In this document: positions 36,001-48,077 of the stretch, piece by piece
Layout of the letters: each line of letters starts with the position of its first letter
How positions within the stretch are numbered: the stretch's first letter is position 1
Origin: Nematostella vectensis
Taxonomy: Eukaryota > Cnidaria > Anthozoa > Actiniaria > Edwardsiidae
Direction of reading: 5' to 3'
NCBI RefSeq assembly: GCF_932526225.1
Contig: NC_064037.1
Location: 3,067,203 to 3,131,202 of the forward strand
DNA: 64,000 nucleotides
Position numbers and translations under genes: made by a program
Notes under the pieces: model-generated
The model's database searches: none
The model's input: only the letters and a program-made list of their open reading frames with translations
Told to the model about the DNA's origin: nothing

Positions 36001-37450
36001 TCTGCGACAAGATCATAAGCAGCGTGAGAATGTACGAGGGTGTTATTGAAGTGCAGAGACATCTGCGACAAGATCATAAGCAGCGTGAGAATGTGCGAGT
36101 GTGTTATTGAAGTGCAGAGACATCTGCGACAAGATCATAAGCAACGTGAGAATGTGCGAGTGTGTTATTGAAGTGCAGAGACATCTGCGACAAGATCATA
36201 AGCAACGTGAGAATGTGCGAGGGTGTTATTGAAAAGAAAGTGACCTTCGTTACATAAAGATAGCTGCGATATATTTATGTTAATGGAGAGCAAGTGAGCA
36301 AGAAGAGCAAATGACAACAACGAGACAGATGCAATAACAAAATAAGCAAGATAAAAACGAGACAGTTGTGCCGTACATCATAAGCATTGTAAGAAAAAGA
36401 ATGCGATAAAAGATGACTGTTGTTCGGTACAGGGAATATATGCAAAGGCAAACCTTAGAGGTGTACAACACTGACCGCTGCTTTGTGCTTGGTTCCACAC
36501 ACCATCAGGCCTGCTATCCCACTTGCAATCATCTAGCAAAAAAAAAAAAGAAAACTGATTATGCAGTGGTGGATCCAGGGGATGGGGGAGAGTGAACTGA
36601 GACCGTAACAGAAATAAACCATAATGGGCAGTTAAAATTCACACGCTCGACTCCCGCTATGCTTTATATTATATGTCTTAAGTACAAAGATGATGGTTCT
36701 CACCAATTACTATACATTGGTTTCAGACTTTGAATAACACTAGCAACAACGACGACGACTGAATGGCGAACTAAGTCATTTAACTCGTCATGGCCAATAA
36801 TGCGTCCAAGGCCCGTATTAGATGAAGTAATAGAAGCATTAAAACTTCTTTCTGGAGTTGTCAGGATGCTTTGTTCATCTCTATTATAAAAACGGGCAAT
36901 CACATTACATCTGCATCCAATAAACCCTGTGCCAAAAACTGTGCTGTCGTGACTGTCTATTTCTGTCTATCAGAACAATAGAGTGTGTTATCATCATATG
37001 GGCCACTGATGATGTCACGGCTCGCTAAATAGGCTTCATGCTGCATACATTTGCTTGGAACATGAAATCCTTGAACGCAATTAGACAAATTATGAATCTG
37101 AATTTATAAAACATTTTGAATCTGAAGACGTTCGTCAGTAATTGTCTATTTTGGGTGTTTCTTAAGTAAACATTTTTTGGCTTTAAGTATGAATTTGTGA
37201 AATTACCATATTTTCCCTGAGGGAATGGCTCAGGATTTCTTATCAATATTTCAGTTTCAATATTAAGAAAATGTGTAATACTTACCACAGCGCCAGACCA
37301 TAATCCCATTCCACCCGACAATGGCACGATGTTCGATTTTTCTTCCTCGAAGAATAGAGACCCAGCTGCAATGTTTCCCACGCCACAGAGAAACAGCAGT
37401 ACGCTACAAATTGTGACGACTACGATGCCACTTTTCGGTATGGCTCCCAT
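33051..37450 (-). CDS. CD20/MS4A-like four-transmembrane protein, paralogue 3 (five exons)
   Basis: Exons (minus): 37450-37286, 36532-36476, 35276-35108, 34462-34317, 33125-33051; phases 0,0,1,0, all matching; 203 residues. Exon 1 has TM1 (VVVTICSVLLFLCGVGNIAA) and ends GGMGLWSGAV. Exon 2 is a 19-codon TM2 block (MIASGIAGLMVCGTKHKAA). Exon 3 has TM3 (YIGVAIFCFMISLAQLGITA) and the loop KCVNSGLTCEC. Exon 4 has SQCPDVAVN and TM4 (LLAVMIISIIAICIILLCAL). Exon 5 is a short basic tail (RKKNQASALPPKSKGYDKQV) with a stop at 33051-33053. Family assignment rests on topology, the GxW-S-G turn and the shared exon plan. The exon 2 donor is gtcagt. Large tandem arrays lie in introns 2 and 4. Confidence 0.7.
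33175..34275 (+). repeat. ~34-bp minisatellite in intron 4 of CD20-like paralogue 3
   Basis: About 30 copies of aaggatgattcatggaatat followed by cgtacatgtcaagga, with variants gggttcatgg (no gatgatt), cgtacacgtc and attgtacacg. The right half is enriched in the ggaggatgattcgtg variant. Confidence 0.9.
34620..34700 (+). repeat. (ATC)n-type microsatellite in intron 3 of CD20-like paralogue 3
   Basis: Runs of atcatcatt, atcataatc and ccatcatcatcatcatc in an imperfect ATC array. Confidence 0.8.
34938..35101 (+). repeat. Three tandem copies abutting the exon-3 donor of paralogue 3
   Basis: tcctgtttatgtggattcta, then tagtagagttaagtgtta, occurs near 34939, 34993 and 35058. Each copy ends in agagacttttag or a similar string. 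The last copy runs directly into the exon-3 donor (acttac on the plus strand), so the repeat edge coincides with the splice site. Confidence 0.8.
35365..36232 (+). repeat. ~61-bp minisatellite (about 14 copies) in intron 2 of CD20-like paralogue 3
   Basis: The unit is gtacagagacatctgcgaca, agatcataagcagcgttaga, atgtacgagggtgttatttg; copies start at 35381, 35442, 35504 and so on. Central copies are almost identical. Copies at both ends differ (gtgagaatg, gtgcagag), which fits recent expansion from the centre. Confidence 0.95.
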
Positions 37451-39218
37451 GACTGAACCTAGTTAATTCACCCGGATCAAGCAAGGTTTATAAAGCTCTT
37501 TATGATTTAACAACTTCGAGAAAATGAAAACTTTGCCGCTGCTTTCTTGAAGGTGTTTCTCGTGCGAAACCGAAACTGTCTTTTAGATTTGTCCAAGGGT
37601 AATTAGGCACTGAGAATCGTCATAAATTGAAATGCTTGAAGGAATCTGTAGTATTTGAACGATATTGCGCCTCTAGGCCGGTGCTTGAATATTCTAGCCT
37701 CGGTCATTCGCTGGCTTTGAACATTCTAGAGAAGTATTTGTTGTTATCAATTGAAAAAGAGCGTTTTATTATCCTTAGAACAATCCTGATCAGAGAATCG
37801 CGTATATATATTTGTGTCCGTCATAATCTCAAGTATCCTTTGAGTTTAATAGTTTTTCAAGCAAACGTAGCAAACATAACTCTTTTATAATGGCATAGCA
37901 AGCCCGACGACACACACCATATACAATAGCTCGATTACGATCATTTATTGCTTGTCTTTACAGTGCATTTAGGCTGTTTGGCATTATTTACAACCTTGTG
38001 TTTGTGGTGGTCCTCTCCTTTGCCCATAATACGCTAAACTTTTTCATCATACAACGCGAACAGAAAGCTACTATAATGAAACCTTACGGTTATAACCAGT
38101 TTTCTGTTCTACTTTATAGAAGAATATGTATATGTACCAAGTCTTAATTATTATTTTTTAAGTGCAACGCCTTTATGCATTATGGACAGGACGAGAAGTC
38201 CCTTTAAATTATACTAGAGAATACAGCACCCCGTATTTTCCAAAGTGCGACTCAACAGAGGGATGCATTCCTAACCTCTGGATAAGGTCGAAACGTTTTT
38301 ATGTACAATCCACTGCACTGTAACTCTCGCACTATAATGGCAGGAGGACCTACTGTCTGGTGCTCTCGCCTGTCGACATTCCATGCACAAAGCAAGAATT
38401 TTATTCCAAATGTAATGCCAAACATCAACCCCGGTACCAAAAAAAAGGTTTTGTACTAAGAAAATTCAAATTAGAGGGAATTTAAAATATGTGAAATGTT
38501 GTACAGATAATGTATGGTAAACACAAAACCTTTAGGTGTTAAAGTGCCGAATCTTACATCAATTTTCAATTCTCTGCAAACTCGCGCCAAGAGTGTCCAA
38601 ACTGCATTATGGCTTTTATAAACCGAAACTTTTTTAATATGAAGGCACTATAGTAGCCACTGAGCAAGCCATTGTTATACCAAATAATATGCAGAACATT
38701 GAAAATGAAGCAATCCTCCCAAAACAAAAAGTTCAAAACTAAAATAAGAAGACATTGGCATCAAGTGCTTTCATACTCAGATGACTTTTGAAAACACCGT
38801 CATTACTTCCTCTCGCTGTATCTTACAAGAATGAACAACTCTCGCCAGGTATATTGAATCATCCCTTGCACTGAAACTAAACGTTCGTATAGCTACATAA
38901 TTTTCTATCAGTTGACATAAATGGCTGATTCACCATGATAATATTTAAAAAATCACAGTATGGGAATAGATTAAATAATTTTTTCTCGCCTCATCCCCAT
39001 TATCAAATGGATCGTTTTAACAGCTTAAAATCTGTTTTAAAAGGAGGCCCTTTCAAGCAGCCCCTCGATTTTACTTTCATGTAATATTATAATTATAGAA
39101 TATTGAGCATATTATTTTACCTTGAAACGTTTAGCTTTTTCTATACCCCAAAATACCAATTTCTGTTATACCCACAGTACCTGGTGTCAGCATTATAAAC
39201 TGGAGCCTGATATTTAGC
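37451..39218. other. Spacer between CD20-like paralogue 3 and CDIPT
   Basis: Upstream region of paralogue 3 and 3' flank of CDIPT. AT-rich; no exon with coding similarity was seen on either strand. Confidence 0.5.
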
Positions 39219-39600
39219 AAGGTTCACATGTGAGCTTTCCATGTCTAGAAAGTTGGCCTAAGCCCTATCTGACTCATCTAAGTAAGGTTCACATGTGAGC
39301 TTTCCATGTCTAGAAAGTTGGCCTAAGCCCTATCTGACTCATCTAAGTAAGGTTCACATGTGAGCTTTCCATGTCTAGTCAGTTGGCCTTAGCCCTTTCT
39401 GCTCATCTAAGTTAGGTTCACATGTGAGCTTTCCATGTCTAGTCAGTTGGCCTTAGCCCTTTCTGCTCATCTAAGTTAGGTTCACATGTGAGCTTTCCAT
39501 GTCTAGTCAGTTGGCCTTAGCCCTTTCTGCTCATCTAAGTTAGGTTCACATGTGAGCTTTCCATGTCTAGTCAGTTGGCCTTAGCCCTTTCTGACTCATC
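39219..39600 (+). repeat. ~64-bp tandem repeat containing copies of the CDIPT stop-codon region
   Basis: About six copies of aggttcacatgtgagctttc, catgtctagtcagttggcct, tagccctttctgctcatcta. On the minus strand the last part reads DESERAKAN then TGA, which is the authentic C-terminus of CDIPT (the rightmost copy, 39571-39600). The two leftmost copies keep the ctgactcatc form, and the middle copies have lost one base. Confidence 0.9.
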
Positions 39601-42600
39601 TACCAGCACAGTGTTGTAACAAGCAGCCCATAACTGGATTACGCTAACCAGCTGCTTGAGTAGGCAGATAGGGGCTGTCACATAGGCAAGTATGATCCAC
39701 AACCCTGCAGAGTGTCCGGCAAGGGAGACTACAAGGCATAGAGAAATAGTATGAATTAGGCCATGTTGTAGGGTGAACACAAGGATGAGGGAAGGTGTGA
39801 GTAAGAACTATTCCAGACGCCTCCTTTTGAGAATTTTGGTAACAATAAGATACTTACTTATTGGTCCGGGGGTAAAGTGAGCAAGATAGAGACAGCAGAA
39901 GAATAATTCATTTCCAGCACAGAAAGTAAACAGAACAACCTGTAACAATAAGAGTTTTTGAAACAATCAATTTTAAAAAAAGAAAGGAATATGGAGAAGG
40001 AGAAGGAGAATAGATGGATGTGAAGGTGAAGGAAAAATGGTGTGGGAAACAAATGAAGTTGGTGATGAAAGAGGAATGGTATGGAGAATGGAAGGAGGCG
40101 AGGGCTAAGGAAAACTGGGGAAGGGAATGGATAGAGGTGAGGATGAAGGAGGAATGGGGTGTGGAATGGAAGGAGGTGAGGGTGAAGAAGGAATGGGTGG
40201 GGAATGGAAGGAGGTGAGGGTGAAAGAGGAATGGGTGGGGAATGGAACGAGGTGAGAGGGAAGGAGGAAAGGGGTGGGGAATGGATAGAGGTGAGAGTGA
40301 AGGAGGAAAGCGGTGGGGAATGGATAGAGGGGAGGGTGAAGGAGGAAAGGGGTGGGGAATGGAAGGAGGTGTGAGTGAAGGAGGAATGGGGTGGGGAATG
40401 AATAGAGGTGAGGATGAAGGAGGAATGGGGTGGGGAATGGACAGAGGTGAGGGTGAAGAGGAATGGGTGGGGAATGGAACGAGGTGAGAGTGAAGGAGGA
40501 AAAGGGTGGGGAATGGATAGAGGTGAGGGTGATGGAGGAAAGGGGTGGGGAATGTAAGGAGGTGAGGGTGAAGGAGGAATGGGGTGGGGAATGGAAGGAG
40601 GTGTGAGTGAAGGAGAAATGGGGTGGGGAATGGATAGAGGTGAGGGTGATGGAGGAAAGGGGTAGAGAATGGAAGGAGGTGAGGGTGAAGGAAGAATGGG
40701 GTGGGGAATGAAAGGAGGTGAGAGTGAAAGAGGAATGGGGAGGGAAATGTAAGGAGGTGAGGGTGAAGGGAGAATGGGGTGGGGAATGTAAGGAGGTGAG
40801 GGTGAAGGAAGAAAGGGGTGGGGAATGTAAGGTGGTGAGGGTGAAGCAGGAATTGGGTGGGGAATGGAAGGAGGTGAGAGTGAAGGAAAAATGGTGTGGG
40901 AAACAAATGAAGTTGGTGATGAAAGAGGAATGGTATGGAGAATGGAAGGAGGCGAGGGCTAAGGAAAACTGGGGAAGGGAATGGATAGAGGTGAGGATGA
41001 AGGAGGAATGGGGTGTGGAATGGAAGGAGGTGAGGGTGAAGAAGGAATGGGTGGGGAATGGAAGGAGGTGAGGGTGAAAGAGGAATGGGTGGGGAATGGA
41101 ACGAGGTGAGAGGGAAGGAGGAAAGGGGTGGGGAATGGATAGAGGTGAGAGTGAAGGAGGAAAGCGGTGGGGAATGGATAGAGGGGAGGGTGAAGGAGGA
41201 AAGGGGTGGGGAATGGAAGGAGGTGTGAGTGAAGGAGGAATGGGGTGGGGAATGAATAGAGGTGAGGATGAAGGAGGAATGGGGTGGGGAATGGACAGAG
41301 GTGAGGGTGAAGAGGAATGGGTGGGGAATGGAACGAGGTGAGAGTGAAGGAGGAAAAGGGTGGGGAATGGATAGAGGTGAGGGTGATGGAGGAAAGGGGT
41401 GGGGAATGTAAGGAGGTGAGGGTGAAGGAGGAATGGGGTGGGGAATGGAAGGAGGTGTGAGTGAAGGAGAAATGGGGTGGGGAATGGATAGAGGTGAGGG
41501 TGATGGAGGAAAGGGGTAGAGAATGGAAGGAGGTGAGGGTGAAGGAAGAATGGGGTGGGGAATGAAAGGAGGTGAGAGTGAAAGAGGAATGGGGAGGGAA
41601 ATGTAAGGAGGTGAGGGTGAAGGGAGAATGGGGTGGGGAATGTAAGGAGGTGAGGGTGAAGGAAGAAAGGGGTGGGGAATGTAAGGTGGTGAGGGTGAAG
41701 CAGGAATTGGGTGGGGAATGGAAGGAGGTGAGAGTGAAGAAAGAATGGGGTGGGGAATGGAAGGAGGTGATGGTGAAGGAGGAATGGTGTGGGGAATGTA
41801 AGGAGGTGAGAGTGACGAAGGAATGAGGTGGGGAATATAAGGAGGTGAGGGTGAAGGAGGAATGGGGTGGGGAATGGAAGGAGGTGTGGGTAAAAGAGGA
41901 ATGGGGTGGGGAATGGAAGGGGGCGAGGGTGAATGAGGAATTGGGTGGGGAATGGATAGAGGTGAAGGTGAAGGAGTAATGGGGTAGGGAATGGAAGGAG
42001 GTAAGGGTGACGGGGGAATTAGTCGGGGAATGGAAGTGAGAGTGGAGGAATGGGACTTAGGAGTGGATGGATGTGTGGGTTAAGAGGGAATAGGGTGGGG
42101 AATAAAAAGCTCCTACCTTCTTGTAATATACTCTTAGAAAGTAGTTCCCAGAGAGGTCTATCTTTTTATGTGAGTCACCTTTTAGCATTGCACTGAAAGG
42201 TAATGACAGAAATTAGTATACATTCAGACTTCTGGGAGAGGGTATGGAAATAGGTAAATTGACAACAACACACCTCTGGACATGTATCCAATGGCTTGTG
42301 ATATCCAAGCAGACCAGGAATTGGAAGAGAAACAAGAACTTTGGATAAAACACTCCAAGCATCATGATCAGAGCTGTGGTCACACATCTGTCTCAGAGCA
42401 AAACAGAAAGAGTTTTTTTATGGGATTTAAAGTTGACATGAAGTAGAATTCCTGATAGATCATTTCTAGCTACAAATGAACATGAAAGTCGGGAACTGTC
42501 TGTAAGTTTGAATATACAATAACATAAACAAGGTCTTATAAATCCTTGTATGAGCTTGTCTCAAAATTCAAAACTTGTTTAAGATATGATTGAGAAGTGC

Positions 42601-44234
42601 TTTTTTATGTCAATTTGAATACTAGCAATACCATCATCATTATGATTAGTCATTTTAATGGGATAAAAGATTTACTTATTGTTTGACATAAGCTCTAACA
42701 AGCTCTCTTTTAAGCCCCTTCCCTTTCCTTGAGAAGAAAAGAAAAACACACCATCTGGTAACAATTTTTTGCTTGTAAAACATACTGACCTGTCTGTGAG
42801 CATATCCAGGAAGGCACCAAATTTGGTACCTGGAAAAAACATAATTAGTTACTCCTGGTAAGTGTATGACAAGATTTAAAGTGCCACTACACAAAACCTA
42901 CAGTATAACGGAGTGGTCACCTATACACAAACAGGACATGTTTGCCCAAATTGACCACACAAATGTAAGGAAAACATGAGGAGCATGCCAATCAACATGC
43001 CCTACCCCTATCCCTTCACAAACATACACTCACTTTGATTAAAGTAACGTGCAGCGTGTCCATCAAAGGCATCAAGGAACCCACTAATGACATACATGAC
43101 GGCTGCCTTGACATGATCAGAAGGCATGTAGTAGAAGGATGCAAAAGCTAGAATAATTCTGAGATAACCTAGTGAAAAACAAACACCATCAAAACAGAAT
43201 ACAGAAACTCAGTAAAACAGCCAGACGTTTCAACTCAATATGTCCAGGAATCAAACACAACCAAATGATTGGATTTTAAGGAAGCCTTTAAGGTTTTTAA
43301 GGAACGTTGTCCAATAACATGCCCTACTCCCTATTCACTATGTCTAGTCATTAGTGATTTTTGGATAATCAATAGGCCATTCCAGTAATAAGTTTGCACA
43401 CGCATAACCATAGAAACCAACCTCAACTACCAGAATGCAGCGTGCCCTTTTAAAGCTAACATCAAACAAAGCGCGCACTGCATGCCGGTAGTTGAGGTAG
43501 GTTCCCATGGTGAGTGGGCACGCATGCTTATAGCTGGAATGGCCTATTGGCATGGAACAAGAAGTGAATTCGATTTTATCTTATAACTGAACACAATCAA
43601 ATGCAATCGAATTGTGGTTTCAGAAAGGGAGGGGTGGGGAGGGAGTGGCAACTTGGGTTTGACATGGACCCTACTTAAAAGGGGGGGGGTGAATAGGGTT
43701 ATGTAAATCCGCCGATCCGCAACATTTTTCGGGGCAAATCCGTGGATCCGCAGATATTTTTAGATCCGCATGGTTTGACAGATAAAAAATAGCATCGATT
43801 GAAATTTATTTTAAATCCGAAATTCTACCGTCAAAGCAGTCAAAATCCGAAATCCGCGCCCAAATTGTCAACAGACCCGTGATCCGCCGTATTTCCAAAA
43901 TCCGCCAATCTGCTTAAATAATCATCAAAATCCGTAATCCGTGAGCATTTCGGGGCCGGATCTGCCGATCCGCGAACCTATTCGCCCCCCCCCCCCCTTA
44001 AAATGCTATCTAAAGTGGGGCCAAGCACATCAACCACCCCTCCCCGTCCGCCACCTCTGTTGATCATTCGTTCGATTTATATTCGTTGGATCGAACAATT
44101 GAATATGACTCGGATAACCGACAAAGTGAAACATTCAGGACATCAGAAATACGAGCTGATAAATCTCGGGCTCGTGATTTATTATTAATCATCTTACCAA
44201 TAAGGTTAGGAATGAAGAGAAAGACGCTGGTCAT
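39571..44234 (-). CDS. CDIPT: CDP-diacylglycerol-inositol 3-phosphatidyltransferase (PI synthase), 7 exons
   Basis: Makes phosphatidylinositol from CDP-diacylglycerol and myo-inositol in the ER membrane. Exons (minus): 44234-44198, 43168-43034, 42829-42790, 42387-42274, 42192-42117, 39939-39858, 39728-39571; all phases agree; about 213 residues, as in human. It starts MTSVFLFIPNLIGYLRIILA. The CDP-alcohol phosphatidyltransferase signature is complete across exons 2-3: DAFDGHAARYFNQ followed by KFGAFLDMLTDR (D-x2-D-G-x2-A-R-x8-G-x3-D-x3-D). It is followed by DITSHWIHVQ, KIDLSGNYFLRVYY, CAGNELFFCCLYL and a last exon ending VDESERAKAN. Several transmembrane stretches are evident. Intron 5 is 2.2 kb and filled by a minisatellite. 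The gene is head-to-head with PCYT2. Confidence 0.93.
40014..42100 (+). repeat. ~39-bp G-rich minisatellite with an 854-bp higher-order duplication, in CDIPT intron 5
   Basis: About 50 copies of ggtggggaatggaaggaggt, gagggtgaaggaggaatg. The whole stretch 40014-40865 is repeated nearly identically from 40868, an offset of 854 bp (about 22 units); distinctive variants such as gaaacaaatgaagttggtga and ggctaaggaaaactggggaa recur at exactly that distance. It is strongly purine-asymmetric (G+A on the plus strand). It creates long spurious ORFs on both strands, for example Pro/Phe/His-rich on minus. Confidence 0.95.
43681..43997. mobile_element. Inverted-repeat element with poly-G/poly-C ends in CDIPT intron 1
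   Basis: Starts gggggggggtgaatagg and ends cctattcgccccccc. Internally it is rich in atccgc words (atccgccgatccgc near the left, ctgccgatccgcg near the right) that pair across the element. It is about 317 bp and non-coding. Confidence 0.65.
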
Positions 44235-46949
<2,715 letters not shown>

Positions 46950-48077
46950 ATCGGGGTAATTGGAGTTACTGTATAGTGATTTGGTCTAATGGTACAAAGC
47001 TGTAATTAGATACATTTTAACTGCTTTTTAGCCATGTTTTCTATAAATTGCCATTCTCTTGTAGAAATTGTTAAAATATTTCTCTTAGATGCAAAATATA
47101 TTTAATATTCGATATATTAAATTGAAAAACAGATTGCAAGACCTATCGAATGTAGTACATTACCATAATTTATAAGAAAAGTAACACAAGACTGGCTTCA
47201 AGTCATATGTTATAAATGATATTTATTTATCTCTTTAGCTTTGAACTCAAAACTAATGATCTACAAAATGCTGTCAAGACTTGTTTTTTTAGTGTGGAGT
47301 AGGATTTAAATTTACAGTTAGATTTATAATTATTTGATGGGATAGAGGACAAAACTTCCAGACAACTTTTAAATATTGATTTTTCTGTAAAAGGTTGGGG
47401 ATTAATAAAAGCAAATGCTATTCTGTGTTACTTAATTAAAGGTTGGCGTTTTCGTTAGCACCTGTGTATACTGTATGTACTTCATGGTTTTCTCAACATC
47501 CCTGGGGTTTTCTTTTTATAAGTGGAATCTCTTGGTATAATGATATATATTTCTGGTCCAGTCAACATTGAAATACATGTGAAATGAATATGTCATCCAT
47601 TACTTATATCTTATTTTTTTAGTATGATTGTGATATTACATCAAGGTTCCACTGCATTTTTTTTTTTTAGAAAAAAACTTCCTAGTAAAGCTGTGCCATA
47701 GCAGGCCTCCAAATATTAGCGGGGCACGATACAGAAACAATAATTTAAGAAAACATTAGGGGTACCCTGCCCCACCCCTTGCTACAGTCCTGTAAATCAC
47801 TAGTCTCTCACAATCCTTTGTTTTACCCCCTTTCCTTCTGTATTTTTTTAAAAATGAGTCATAGTTGTTCTACTGGGTTGATTAAAGCAGCTTATAGAAG
47901 ACACAATAAATTATGGTGTGCATTGTATGTGTATTTCACTTTCTTTTGTTGGAAATATCTGATAGAAATTACCAGTCTCCCTCGCCCCAGCCTTCTCCCA
48001 ACCCTGGACAAGCAACTAACCCTCCCTCACGGGCTACCTGTGTTTTGGTCAGCGGTTCATCCGATGAAGAAGAAAAG
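46950..48077. other. PCYT2 3' UTR and spacer to POLDIP2
   Basis: AT-rich sequence with a probable PCYT2 poly(A) site near 47404. No further coding exon before the POLDIP2 start at 48078. Confidence 0.6.
47404..47409 (+). terminator. Candidate PCYT2 poly(A) signal
   Basis: First AATAAA after the PCYT2 stop codon (46947-46949), implying a 3' UTR of about 470 bases. Confidence 0.5.

Noticed and set aside
39908-40906. 332-residue minus-strand Pro/Phe/His-rich ORF
   Set aside because: It is the complement of the ~39-bp G-rich minisatellite in CDIPT intron 5.
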